Shown: positions 29,493 through 40,699 of the stretch, piece by piece
Position numbering within the stretch: position 1 is the first letter of the stretch
Layout: each line of letters opens with the position of its first letter
Assembly (NCBI GenBank): GCA_028571685.1
Contig: CM053140.1
Location: 29,121,501-29,185,500, forward strand
DNA from: Heterohyrax brucei
Lineage: Eukaryota > Chordata > Mammalia > Hyracoidea > Procaviidae
Length of the DNA: 64,000 bases
Reading direction: 5' to 3'
The notes under the pieces: generated by a model
The model's input: the letters and a program-made list of their open reading frames with translations, nothing else
What the model was told of the DNA's origin: nothing
Database searches by the model: none
Program-made: the position numbers and the translations under genes

Positions 29493-29656
29493 GGGAACAA
29501 GAAAGCCTGGCAGGCAGGGAAACAGCCCGGAGACGCCGGAATGGATTGCACCACAGAATGAAGCCTCTCGCTACCACCACCTGCCGTCTGAATTGTCACT
29601 CTGTCGGATGAAGTCCCGAGTAAACTGGGGCTTCAGCCCGTCTGTCCTTGACGATT

Positions 29657-29823
29657 AAAAAAAAAAAAATTGGCTTCGAGTCGATTCCGACTCATAGCGA
29701 CCCTGCAGGACAGAGTATAACTAACTGCCTCATAACATTTCCAGCATGCGTCTGGTGGATTCGAACTGCCAAGCTTCTGGTTAGCAGCCTTAGCTCTTAA
29801 CCACTACATTACCAGGATAGCTC
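29657..29823 (-). repeat. AfroSINE
   Basis: Complete reverse copy: poly-A start, GAGTCGATTCCGACTCATAG, GATTCGAACTGCCAAGC and the head ACTACATTACCAGGATAGC. Relatively little diverged. Confidence 0.92.
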
Positions 29824-31243
29824 CTACAAAATTACGACACCAATTCTGTAGCCAACGCCGTATTTATTAATTTTTAAAGTTGTTTTTAGGCAGAAATGGA
29901 AAGCTGCAGATGGTGGTTGAGGCAGCTCCTGATGCTTGACGACCTATAGCTTTATTGTTGGAAAGTCAGAACACGGGGGAGTTGCTTTACGTGTAGGATA
30001 GAAGTATCTTTCAGAGGACAAATGCCATCTTGAACACAAGAGAGAGCTTATGGTTTGATTGAAGAGTAAGTGAATCCGTTTTCAAAGTGTTTCCTAACAT
30101 GTCTTTTGTGATTTACATCTTACCTCATGCTTGGGGTGTCTGTTCTGCAACACACGTCACTGGCTTTCAGATGGGTACCTTAAGCTGGGCAGCAAGATGG
30201 CTTCCTCTCACACTGCCTGCTTGTACCAGTCATGATACCCAGTGGGAGAGGCATCTTTGTTCTCCAGAAGTGACCGGCCAGGCTGCTTGAGCTCTAGCCC
30301 AGCTCTGACCTCCAGCAAGGCCTCAACAGTGTCTTGGTGAGACCCAGCCTTCCTCACCACTAGTCAGGATTAAACAGGCAGTGACTACAGGGTTGCCATC
30401 AGTCAGCAGCAATAGTTTTTCTTTTTTGTGTGACTGGCAGCTGGACCCTGCCATTCATGTTGGAGTAGCCAGTTGATAGGCACCCAAGGCTCTGGGGCGG
30501 GGGGAGTGGCAGCTGTGGCAACAAAGACTGCCCTTCAGCTGCCCCCTTAGGCAGAGTTGGCTACTAGGAAGGAGCTCTGCCCCTTCCCTTTACACATTGG
30601 ACATGGTTCTGGGATCCTCGATGTCTGGAGCTAGAGGAGGCCTGGGCAGGGGCTGGGCTTTCCACTGAGGCAGCTCTCTGGCTTAGTGCTATTTTTGATC
30701 TCAGTGGCTAAGTATGAACAGAGTTGTCTGACCTTGGGCTTGGGCCTGGGCCAGGAAGGACACCCACAGCCGTAGGCAGGTTCCTGGCAGACCGTGGGCA
30801 GGCTGCCAGTTGGCTCACAGCATTTCCGCATGAGAGCTTGTGCGAGTGGATGGAAGAGACCAAGTTAACCTCGGGTTTATCTGAGCTGGTGAAGCAGGTC
30901 GAGCTGGTCGGGTTCTCACAGTGACACTTAACTGTCCCTCTCACCTCCACCCTGTAGCCTCATATGCCAAGCCTGAGGACTTGGGGGTGGAGAGGGGGCC
31001 ACAAATACCCCCGGTCAGTCCCCATTTCCAGTGGATTCTGAGTGACAGGATAGTTTGGCATCCGAGGTAGGTGACACGTTGCAGGTGGAATTTCCACGCA
31101 TGAGGTACCTAGCTCTGGCTCCCCCACCCCAGCCCCACAAGGCTGAGGCTGAAATGTCAAGTGGGTCTCACATCTTCACTACAAACCACTTTTAATGGTA
31201 TGTGTGCCTGTGTGTGACTAAGAGCATCACTGGAGCATCCGAG
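29824..31243. other. Intergenic DNA, nothing recognised
   Basis: GC-moderate sequence upstream of the promoter. I see no convincing exon, RNA gene or named repeat. It could hold exons of a divergent noncoding transcript, but no splice-site pair stands out. Confidence 0.5.
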
Positions 31244-31408
31244 AAAACCCTGGTGGCGTAGTAGTTAAGTGCTGTGACTGTTAACCAAAACGTTGGCAGT
31301 TTGAATCTGCCGGGTGCTCCTTGGAAACTCTATGAGTCAGTTCTACTCTGTACTATAGGGTCGCTATGAGTCAGAACTGACTCGACGGCAACAGATTTGG
31401 TGTTTTTG
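31244..31408 (+). repeat. AfroSINE
   Basis: AAACCCTGGTGGCGTAGTAG, GCAGTTTGAATCTGCCGG, GGTCGCTATGAGTCAGAACT and GACGGCAACAGATTTGGTG. Complete. Confidence 0.92.
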
Positions 31409-32369
31409 GATTGAGGGCATCTGAGTGAGAGTTGCTGCGCCATGGGAGCTGTCTTCCTGGACAGGCTGTGGGGTAGGTGTTGCCTGGTATGTAGGGGCAT
31501 CAGTGCCCATAGGACCACCAAACCTGTTTGCTCGCGGATGGGCCTGTGGCTTTTGTGTGAATGGCCTCCCATCATGAGTCCAGTGTCACCCCCTTTGTGG
31601 CCCATGGCTGCCTCTGGTCTTTCATCTTCAATGTCCAGTGGAAACAGCTCTACTGGTTTATAGTTTTTGAGTAAGATTACTGGCACAGTAAGGACAGTGA
31701 TGCTTGTCTTCTCTTAGTTAGTTTCCTTGGTTAGAGACTGGAGCGCCTGTCTCCACTGCCCTCAGGGCCTCCACACAGGGGTCAAAGGTGCTTCCAAGTT
31801 TGACATTGGAAACAGCACATGGTTTGAACCCACTAGAAACTTAGTCCTGGAGTTCACTGAGCTGACAGCAGGTCCCTAAAATGGTGTGACTTTTGATGGA
31901 TAGTGATGACTCTTGAGAACCAAACCGTACCTGCGGAATGTGTCATCTTATGTGGGCAGTGTCATGAGCAGGACCCTGTGCCAATGTGGCATCTGAAAGG
32001 CACAGGAAGGGTCCATAGGAAATGGTCACATGGCCATCCTGCCTCTTTGATTACTGTCTAAACAAAAGGCTCTTTCTGTGTCTTTGGGTGTCTTCAGGGT
32101 CCTGGCCTGCCTGCGGGCTGTGGAGTTGTTCTTCACTTCCAGGAGCTGAGCCTTTCTTGGTTATTTCTGATGGACACCTGTGGACATACATCCCCAGGGT
32201 CATGTCATTGTGAAGCTGCCTGTCTTAGGGCCGTTAGTAATGTGTCATTTAATATCAGAGGTGATGTTGTCGTGCTAGTACTTGTTAACAGTGTCAGACA
32301 TGGGCTCCCAAATACGCCACTCAAGAAACCTGCTGATAAACAATGCTTGTTTGGGGTTTATTCTTTTTT

Positions 32370-32530
32370 TAATAATATTTTCTTGCTCTTTAGGTGAAAG
32401 TTTACTTAGCAAGTTAGAGTCTCATTTAACAATTTTTGTATACATTGTTTCATGCCATTGGTTACAACTTTCACAATGTCTCAGAATTCTGATTTCCTCT
32501 GTTCTGCTCTCCTGTGTTTATTCTTGACCT
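32370..32530 (-). mobile_element. L1 3' UTR fragment
   Basis: TTAGGTGAAAGTTTACTTAGC, CATTGTTTCATGCCATTGG and CTCTGTTCTGCTCTCCTG match the minus-strand L1 3' UTR type at 13048-13200. Confidence 0.55.
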
Positions 32531-32558
32531 AATCTTTGTGACCTCTCAGGTCAAAAAG

Positions 32559-32772
32559 AAAAACCCAAACCTATTGTTGTTGATTCTGACTCACAGTGAC
32601 CCTATAGGAGAGAACAGAACTGTCCTTTAAGGTTTCCAAAGCTGTAAATCTTTATAGAAGCAGCTGTCATCTTTTTCTCCTGTGGAGCCAGCAGCTGGTG
32701 GGTTCCAACTACCAACCACCGACCTTTCAGTTAGCAACTGAGCACTTAACCACAGAACCACTCTGGCTCCTT
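32559..32772 (-). repeat. AfroSINE, long subtype
   Basis: GATTCTGACTCACAGTGACC, AAATCTTTATAGAAGCAG, CCGACCTTTCAGTTAGCAAC and GAGCACTTAACCACAGAACC, with a small internal duplication near ACCAACCACCGACC. Confidence 0.9.
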
Positions 32773-32786
32773 CTCCTAAGATCTAA

Positions 32787-32951
32787 ACCCAAAACCAAAC
32801 CACTGCCATCAAGTCTATTCTGACTCATAGTGAGCCTATAGCACAGAGTAGAACTGGACTATAGAACTTCCAAGGAGTGCCTGGTGGATTTGAACTGCTG
32901 ACCTGTTGGTTAGCAGTTGTGGTGCTTAACCACTACACCACCAGAGTTTCT
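32787..32951 (-). repeat. AfroSINE, short subtype
   Basis: CACTGCCATCAAGTCTATTC, GCACAGAGTAGAACTGGAC, GGATTTGAACTGCTGACC and CTACACCACCAGAGTTTC. It sits 14 bp from the previous SINE in the same orientation. Confidence 0.92.
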
Positions 32952-33667
32952 GCTATAAGGTCAGGGAGGGCAAAATCAGGATACGTATGAGGTTGGGGGT
33001 CTGGTTGAAGCCATGTCTTTCAGTAAGGGAGCCTGGTTCAGGTTAGTTAAGGATCCTGGGTCATAGTTTAGGACTGGAGGACAAAGAAAGGCAAGGGTTT
33101 GCAGGAGAGGGGAGTAAACATTCTTTCCACGGGATTGATTAAAAGTCTGATGTTTGTTTTATTTCTTTTTCCTGGAAAATTCCTGAGATAAACAAAGTTG
33201 TTTGTAACTCTCAACTTTCTGTGCAAGAGTTTCTTGAAGTCTCCAGTTGGATATCTGCTTGACCTCAATACTCCACAGGTCCACACAGAGTCCCTGATCT
33301 TCATCAAGTAGAGGAAACCTCCCTCTACTCCTAGTTTGCTGAGTGTTTTTTAATCAGGAAAGAATGTTAAATTTTGTTAAATGATTTTGGTGGGGGGAAC
33401 ATCTATTGAAATGATCATATGGATTTTCTTTTTTAGTTTGCTCACATGGTGACTTACGTTGACTGATTTTTGGCTGTTAAACCTACCTGACGTTAAAGTC
33501 CACTTGGTCACAATCAGGCGTCTTTTCTATACAGGCACACCTTGGATATATTGCAGGTTTGCTTCCAGACCACTGCAATAAAATGAATATCACAATAAAG
33601 CTAGTCACATGAATTTTTTGGCTTCCCGGTACACATCCAAATTATGTTTGAACTGTACTGTAGTCTA

Positions 33668-34385
33668 TTAGGGAGTCCTGGAGACACAGTGCTTAAGAGC
33701 TGTAGCAATCTACAGCTGTTAACCAAGAGGTCGGCAGTTTGAGTCCACCAGGTACTCCTTGGAAACCCTATGGGGCAGTTCTTCTCCGTCCTCCATTGTT
33801 ACTGTTTTAGTCAGCTGGTACTGCTCTAACAAAAAATACCACAAGTGGATGGCTTCAACAATGAGAAAGTTTATTCTTACACAGTCCAGTAGACTACAAG
33901 TCTGAATTCAGGATGTCTCCTCTGGGAGAAAGCTTTCCCTCTGTCAGTTCTGGAGGGAAGTCCTTGTGTTGTATGGTCTTTGTTCAGGGAACATCTCGGT
34001 GCCAGAACCTCAGGTCTGAAGGATGTGCTCTACTCCTGGCGCTGCTTTCTGGATGGTGTGAAGTTCCCAATTCTCTGCTTGCCTCCCTTTCCTTTTATCT
34101 CCCATAAGATGAAAGGATAAAGGGTGATGCAACCCTTACTCCAGGGAAACTCCCTTTACAGTGGAGCAGGGAGGTGAGCCTATGAAGGGATTTACAGTCC
34201 CACCCTAATCCTTTAACATACAGCATAGGAAAATCACAAAATGGAGAACAATCATAAAATATTGAGAATCATGGCCCAGCCAAATTACTGCACATATTTT
34301 TGGGAGACACAATTCAATCCATGACAGTCACTATGAGTCAGATTGACTAAATGACAGCAGGTTTTATCTTTTTTTTTTTTTTTTT
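33668..34385 (+). repeat. AfroSINE split by an LTR, inserted in Tigger1
   Basis: The SINE head and middle lie at 33668-33795 and the tail with a poly-T run at about 34328-34385. TGTAGTCTA at 33659-33667 and 34386-34394 is the target-site duplication within Tigger1 sequence. Confidence 0.88.
33797..34327 (-). repeat. MaLR-like solo LTR inside an AfroSINE
   Basis: Begins TGTTACTG and ends CCATGACA, so it has the TG...CA ends of an LTR. Read on the minus strand it starts TGTCATGGATTGAATTGTGT, close to the MLT1-type LTR start. The plus-strand start contains AATACCACAAGTGGATGGCTT, the complement of the MaLR LTR end. No clear 5-bp duplication is seen at its ends. Confidence 0.7.
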
Positions 34386-35039
34386 TGTAGTCTAGTATGT
34401 GTATAATAGCAGTGTGTCTAAAAAACAGTTTATGTATCTGAATTAAAAAAGACTTCATGGCTAAAAAAGTGCTAATCACAATCTGAGCCTTTGGCAAAGT
34501 CGTAATCTTTTTGCTGGTGGAGGGTCTTGCCTTGATGTTGATGGCTGCTGACTGATCAGCGTGGTGCTTGCTGAAGGCTGGGGTGGCTATGGAAAGTTCT
34601 TAAAATAAGAGAACAGTGATGCTGGTCACATTGATTGTCTCTTCCTATCATGAAAGATTTCCCTGTAGCATGGGATGCTCTCTGATAGCATTTTACCTTT
34701 AGTGGAGGATCAAAGTCAGTTCTCTTAAAACCTGCCACTGCTTTATCAACTAAGTTGGTATAATATTCTAAATCCTTTATTGTCATTTCAACAAAGTTCA
34801 CAGCGTCTTCACAAGGAGCAGATTCCATCTCAAGAAACTGCTTTCTTTGTCCCTAAGAAGCAGCTCTTCATCTGTTAGTTTTGTCATGAGGTTGCAGGTT
34901 CCACTGGCAGTTCTGGTTCTCTTGCTCTGTCTGCAACATCTGCAGTTACTTCTCCACTGAAGTCCTGAATCCTTCAGAGTCATCTGTGAAGGCTGGAATC
35001 AACTTCTTCCAAACTCCCATTGATAATGATATTTTGGAC

Positions 35040-35380
35040 TCTGAGTCACCTAGTGCTGGTGTAACAGAAATATCACAGGTGCATGGCTTCAACAAAGAGA
35101 AATTTATTTTCTCACAGCCTAGTAGGCTAGAAGTCTAACTTCAGGGCTTTAGCTCCAGGGGAAGGCTTTCTCTCTCTGTTGGTTCTGGATGAAGGCTCTT
35201 CTCATCAATCTTCCCCTGGACTAGGAGCTTATTCAAGTAGGAATCCTGGGCCTGTACTCAGGGGACTGAGAGAAACATGTTCTGAAAGAGAGACAGAAAG
35301 GCCTACACAGCCAAGAGAATTGTCCTGCACCGAAGAAGGGAGAAATTGCTTGCATGCTTCCTGACCCTAATCCTGAGATG
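35040..35380 (-). repeat. MaLR-like LTR fragment
   Basis: AGAAATATCACAGGTGCATGG, GGCTTCAACAAAGAGAAATT and TATTTTCTCACAGCCTAG resemble the start of the LTR at 33797. The far end is diverged, and the next LTR follows directly. Confidence 0.55.
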
Positions 35381-35384
35381 TGGC

Positions 35385-37794
35385 ATGTTGATGCTGATCT
35401 TGAGTTGTACCCTGTTCATTCATAAACCACTTAACTGTGAGAATGGTCTTTGAGTTGTCTGTATCCCTCACAATGGATTTTTGAGCCTGGAAGAGTAGTA
35501 TAGAGTGCTGTGGGAGGGACAGCTGGTGTCAAAATTGTTAAAAAAAAGAGTTGGGGTATGTCTGACCCCCACTACCCAGGGGTAGCCTTGGGCTTATCTT
35601 GATTTGCATTAATACCCACTTGAAGTTAGACAGGTTATGATAATGCTGCGACTATTCGCCCCATTGTTAAACAGTTGGTGTCAGAAGTGGGATTCATTGT
35701 GATGGCTCCTGGCTCATGGAAACATGGGTTTTAGCAGAGAAAGGATGAGTGGACATGGGATGAGAAACTTGATTTCTAGATGGTTATTTTGGTTGCTGCA
35801 ACCTGTAATGCCTAAAAGGAGAGTGAGAGATGTTGTGCCACAACAGTGGATAGGAAGACTGCTTCTGGAGTGGCTTGGAGTGAAAGCCCAACAGGTGAAG
35901 TAAGATGACTGATGGTGGCCTAGGTCTTCTGGTTCCATCCAGCTGGAAACGTAGGCCAAATGTTTATAAATGGGTAAGATAGTTACAGTGTGGAAAATAG
36001 AAGATGAAACTGGAATGTTCTTAAAAGTTACGTGTTTATCTGAATGAATTGTGTTTGTCTGACTGAAGGAATGTTTTTCCTCCCTGGTGTTGTCAAACAG
36101 AATGTGTAATACAGAAATGAATATTGGGTATTGTAAAAAAAAAAAAAGAGAAAGAGAGAGAAAAGAAAAACATCACATGACCCCACCCTTTAGGCAATAA
36201 TTGATTGGACATGCTAAAGGAGAAATAGTAAATTGGGCTTATGCCAAAAACTTATGGAATCAGGAGACTTGCATCTGAGAGATAGTTATATTGAATTTTA
36301 ATTCAGAGTATCATGATGATTTAAGACTTAAGTGACCAAAGAGCTGCTTAGTGAAAGAACAGTTAAAGGATGTCTGTGTGGGACACAGCCCTGTGGAAAT
36401 GAAAAGTGTGTTGAACAGAACATGTCAGTACTCATCAGAAACACCCCCTTCCAGAAATGAAAGCTAATGGAAGCCAGCAAATAGACAGATTGGTATGCTT
36501 GCTTGAGGTAATCACCTGGGTCTATCAGATGAGTAGAAATTGGGGAGATACAGCAATGAAGAAACAGGCTAAGTTTGGACATGTTTCACTGGCACCTGTT
36601 GACCTAGCCCCAGAGGGTTAGGGGTGAGACAGAGAGGGAAGGAAGAAGAGAAGAGGCTGGCTAGTCTGAAATATAGGGAAGTGTGTGGAATCCCAAGCCT
36701 ATGCTGGTATCCCTTGACCCAGCTTGAGTGGCTAGAGATGAGCTGACCCCAAATGAACGGGTTTGAACATGAGCTAACCCCGACTGAATGGGTATGATAT
36801 GACTTGGCCCCAGGTAAATGGGGGAAGGGAGCGAGAGAGAGGGAGATTGACACTGTGGGCTGGTGTAGATTGCTGCAATTTAATGGCTTGCCCTGGACTG
36901 GACTTTGCTTATGGATGCAGATGTTCAAAGTTCTAACCACAATATATGATTCTTCAGACCAAGAAACATGCTTGTCTTCTTAGAGTACTGCTTTGATAGG
37001 GTCAGCTTAAACATTGGTTGTCTAAAACAAGGGAGGAGGGTCTAGGGAGCAGACAGAGGCATGAAGGGGCTCGCTGACACTCAGAATGAAGGGGCCAAGG
37101 GAGGATCCCCCACTGAATAGATTCCTCTTTTCTTGATGAGTCTGGGGAAGAGAAAATAGGGAAAATGCTGATATAAAGATGTTGCGGTCGTAAACGTGAA
37201 TTGTTAACAGGGTTAATTGTGATTGTAAAAGCTGTAATTGTAGAAGTTATAACTGGAAGAGTGGACTAAGGGGGAGGGGGCACTGCTGGACTGGAGTACA
37301 GTGGCCAAATCTAACAGCCCAGAAAGATTTTACTGTTAATACCTCGAGAGAGTCTCAGAGCAAGAGAAGAATGTTCTCTCATCTAAACTGTGTTAGATCC
37401 CAGAAAGGGTGAAACCAAGACAACTTTTGGAGAGCCTGATCAGATCAGATGGACACCTGCAGCAGACTTCAGTAGCTGGTCCCTGAGTGCTCTCATTCTG
37501 AGAGTTTTTGCCCTGTGGGTGAACTGTTACTTCCTTAATAAAACACTTAACTGTAAGGTCTGTGAGTTCCATGTGGCTGTTGCAATGGATTACTGAACCC
37601 AGAAGAGAGGTAGAGAGCATTGTGGGAAGGATGGCAGGTGTCAGATTTGGTAAAAAGGCTGGAGGATGGAGTTGTGTCTGATCCCACTTCATAAGATTAG
37701 CCTTGGGCTGATCTTGATTCACATCAACCCCAACCCCTCCCCAAAGTTAGATGGGTTCTAATGATGCTGCTACTACTACTCCCCACATTTCACA
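35385..37794 (+). mobile_element. ERVL/MaLR-like endogenous retroelement with two LTRs
   Basis: A partial 5' LTR (about 35385-35673) and a longer 3' LTR (about 37284-37794) share CACTTAACTGT, AGCCTTGGGCT and GATCTTGAT/TTATCTTGAT blocks and end in ACA. Two bases after the 5' LTR lies TGGTGTCAGAAGTGGGAT (35676-35693), complementary to the 3' end of tRNA-Leu, the primer used by ERVL elements. A polypurine tract AAGGGGGAGGGGG (37268-37280) precedes the 3' LTR, which carries AATAAA at 37537-37542. The internal region of about 1.6 kb has no recognisable gag or pol frame, so it is either heavily deleted or a non-autonomous MaLR-type element. Confidence 0.75.
35676..35693 (+). promoter_or_regulatory. 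tRNA-Leu primer-binding site of the ERVL-like element
   Basis: An 18-nt match to the complement of a tRNA-Leu 3' end including CCA. Its position directly after the 5' LTR end fits a reverse-transcription primer site. Confidence 0.75.
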
Positions 37795-37799
37795 GTTGG

Positions 37800-38300
37800 G
37801 TAAACTTTTGGGAGAATTTGTATGTCTGAAACTGTCTTTATTTTACTCTGTCCCATGATGGATAGTTTGGCTGGTTATAGAATCCTAGGTTGGCTATAAT
37901 TTATCTAGGAACTTTGAAGGTATTTCTAGATTTTAGAGTTGGTGTTGAAAATACTGCTGCTGTTGTCATCATTAGATCATTGTATGTGACTTCTTTTCCT
38001 TTTGAAACTTTTCATGATATCTTTTCATTGATTCAGTGATTATTTAGCAATGATCAGTCTTGGTGTGGGTCTTTCCACACTCTCCCTGCTGACTGTAACT
38101 CACTGGATCTGGGAAATTGAATGTTATTTTATTGATTATTTCTTCCCCTCTGGCCCCATCTCTGGAATTTAGATATTGAACCTCTTATGATAACCTAGAA
38201 ACTTTCCTATATTTTATTTCCTTTTAAATTCTTATGTATAGGATTTTAAAAATATTTCTGCTATAATAATTTAGAATCTAAGAATTCATGTTGTTCTTTA
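37800..38300 (-). mobile_element. Probable old L1 fragment
   Basis: TAGTTTGGCTGGTTATAGAATCC and GTTGAAAATACTGC resemble the minus-strand phrase around GGCTGGATATAGAATTCTAGG of old L1s. Strongly diverged. Confidence 0.45.
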
Positions 38301-40190
38301 AGTGGATATTTACAATGTTGCAAGTAACTACCCTACCAAACACGTAAATGCAGTTTCTAAGCAAATCCTCAAGTAGCATCATCATGAGATCGGAAGCTGG
38401 TGAGCCAGGTGGCCTATCCTACCTCCACCAGCAGGGCCCTGATGGCTTGGGGCCCCACGACAGGTCTCAGGGGTCCCAGTGGGCTCCCTCTAGGGTAGCG
38501 TCAAGATCCTCATGGGGACCTGAGTCATAGGATACTTGCCTGCCCCTGCTCTTTTAAACTTTTTGTCTCCTGTACTGGGTGTGCTTTGTAGGTCACTCTG
38601 TCCTTTGTAGGTGGCAAGGCACTGACAAATACAAGACACTTAGATGGCCTGTGAGATAATTTTAAGTCACACAGTTGGCTTAACTGCTCTGTTGATTCTG
38701 TTTTATGCTCCTACAAGTAATGAACTCTTTCTCCAGGAGCCCTTTCTCAAGCTGGCTGGTTTCCAAGGGTTCTACTGTGTCCACACCGCCAGTGGCATGA
38801 TGGTGCAGCGTCGCCATCATGTTTACTGCTGTCATTAAAAGTATTCAGGTAGCAGCACAGGACAGTGCTACTTGTTGAGTCTGCAGCCACCTCCTCTCCT
38901 TGTGATCCAGGGAGTATTTGGTGCCAGGAGGTCTCTGTCGTGAGAGCAGCGCCACCTGGTGGCCAGGCCCGAACGGCCTGGTTCCTTGGGATCCACTGTC
39001 CTTTCCAGTGTCTTTTCAGGTAGGTGTTCCCATTGTGAATATCTGTGGTAGATGCTCCAGGGACCTGGGCTTCCAACTGCAGGGAGAGGGGCTGGTGGTT
39101 ACTAACCGGCCATGACAGTGGGTGGTTGCTGCCCAGGAAGCCCAGAGGTATGTGATGGTGGTACAAGGACTCCTTGGCTGGGCTGTGGGAGCTGGCTGGG
39201 CCCTGACTCTGGGATTACTAACTGCCAGATGGGCCAGAGGCTCTATGAGCTATCACCCCAGCTCCTGATGCCCCAAGCCAGGCTGCCCCTCACTGTGGTC
39301 AGGTTGCCACACACTGCAGGGGGGAGCCCAAGTACCTGAGGGGAGCCTGAGCCTGGGATAGAACTGGAGGCATCGCAGTGACCATCTTTTTGTTCTCACA
39401 GTGTCTGCTGTGACCTACAACTTGGCGTGTACACACGTCACCACCAGCATCAGTCCCCTCTCCACCCTGCCTTCCTTAGCATGTCTGCTTCTCCTAGTGC
39501 ATTGTCTGTACCCCACTACCCTGTACCTAGTACTTGAAGAAAGCTTGATGACTACCCTCGTGGAGGGAGGAGGCTCACAGGGCACCCAGGAGGAGCCAGA
39601 AGTACCACCCAGGCTGGTCTGCAACAGCAGAGGCATCCCTGTTCACCCAGTCTCACGTTTCGTGTTGGGGATATTCCTGATCCCCTCTGGGGTAAGTGGG
39701 GGTCCACTAGGACTGCCACTACAATGACTGCTCAGGAGATATGTATCAGGTAGACATTTGTGGTGGTAGTGGCCACAGATCAGACAGGATCATACAAGAT
39801 TCCTGAATTTAACCTCTTTGTAACCTCACAAACTGATCCCAAGAATATGAAAGAAGGGAAGATCCCATCAGGTTAGCAGATCAAGGTAAAGCAGACCAGA
39901 TGTCCTGTATGTACTGTATGTCACATAGTGGCCACGTGGTGTGGCTAAGGCAGGGCAGGTGGGTCCTTAGAGGGTAGAGCCTGGACTTCCTGCTTAGACC
40001 TGATGGCTGAAGTAGAAAAAAGCAGCTGTGGGCCAGACTGGCAGCTCCTATAGAACCCTCAGGATCAAGTGACTGCTTCGGCTGCCTGGGCCTTAGGGTC
40101 CTGGGTGACACTGCTACCCAGGGCTTGGACCCAGTGTGGGAAGACCCAGGGGTTAGCAAGACACGGGCAGTGGTGTCTGTGTAAAATGGA
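38301..40190. other. GC-rich intergenic DNA, no gene recognised
   Basis: Low-repeat sequence with several open frames of 60-140 codons on both strands, none with a recognisable domain. A CTCF-like site lies at 38946-38964. Confidence 0.5.
38946..38964 (-). promoter_or_regulatory. Near-consensus CTCF site
   Basis: The minus strand reads TGGCCACCAGGTGGCGCTG. It differs from the core consensus as I remember it (TGGCCACCAGGGGGCGCTA) at two positions. Chance occurrence of so close a match in 64 kb is low. Binding has to be shown experimentally. Confidence 0.7.
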
Positions 40191-40440
40191 GTCAGTACAT
40201 GTTGTGCATGAGTGTGAGTGTGCACACATAATTGAGTGTGTAAGAGTGTTGAGCATGCATGTGTGTGAATGCATATGTGATAATGTGAGTTCACGTGGGT
40301 GTGTAGATAAAGTGTGAATGTGTGTGCTCAAGTGTGCAGTAGTGTGTGAATGTGCACATGTGTGTACCCATGTGAGTGCGTGCACATGAGTGCGTGTGTG
40401 TGAGAGTGTTTGTGTGTGAATTGGGTGTGTGAGGGAGCAT
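40190..40440 (+). repeat. TG-rich imperfect microsatellite
   Basis: About 250 bp of degenerate TGTGTG, TGAGTG and TGCACA units. It may form Z-DNA. Its complementary strand gives spurious His/Thr/Cys-rich frames. Confidence 0.85.
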
Positions 40441-40699
40441 GTTCTGTGAGAGACCAGCTTTGTCTCCAAGTCACCGTGCAAATGAGGACACAACTTGGAC
40501 TCAGTGTTTTAAGGAGAAACCTTTTGAACTCACGTACAACGTGGAAAAATGGACCAGAGTTTTATGGACAACATACTTGTAAATTTTATACAGGTACACT
40601 TCCGTTACTGGATTGGGAATATTGTGTTAATTCAGACAGTGTTCCAAAGGCCTCAGAACTGTCACATTTGTAAATACAGTTTAAAATACTTGAAGGCAG

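Larger units (their letters stand above)
33529..35035 (-). mobile_element. Tigger1-type DNA transposon (pogo/Tc1 family), truncated, with nested insert
   Basis: The left terminus resembles Tigger1 (CAGGCACACCTTGGATATAT; GCAATAAAATGAATATCACA). After a SINE/LTR insert (33668-34385) it resumes at 34395 and runs to about 35035. Minus-strand frames at 34556-34828 retain [17 protein letters not shown], a C-terminal stretch of the Tigger1 transposase, but are short and broken. The right end is missing. It cannot encode an active transposase. Confidence 0.88.

Noticed and set aside
34556..34828. Conserved-looking 90-codon minus-strand frame
   Set aside because: It is a remnant of the Tigger1 transposase; the element is truncated and interrupted, so it is not a domesticated gene on present evidence.
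40065..40493. His/Thr/Cys-rich frames (for example HTHTHA runs) on the minus strand
   Set aside because: These are translations of the complement of the TG-rich microsatellite, not a metal-binding protein.
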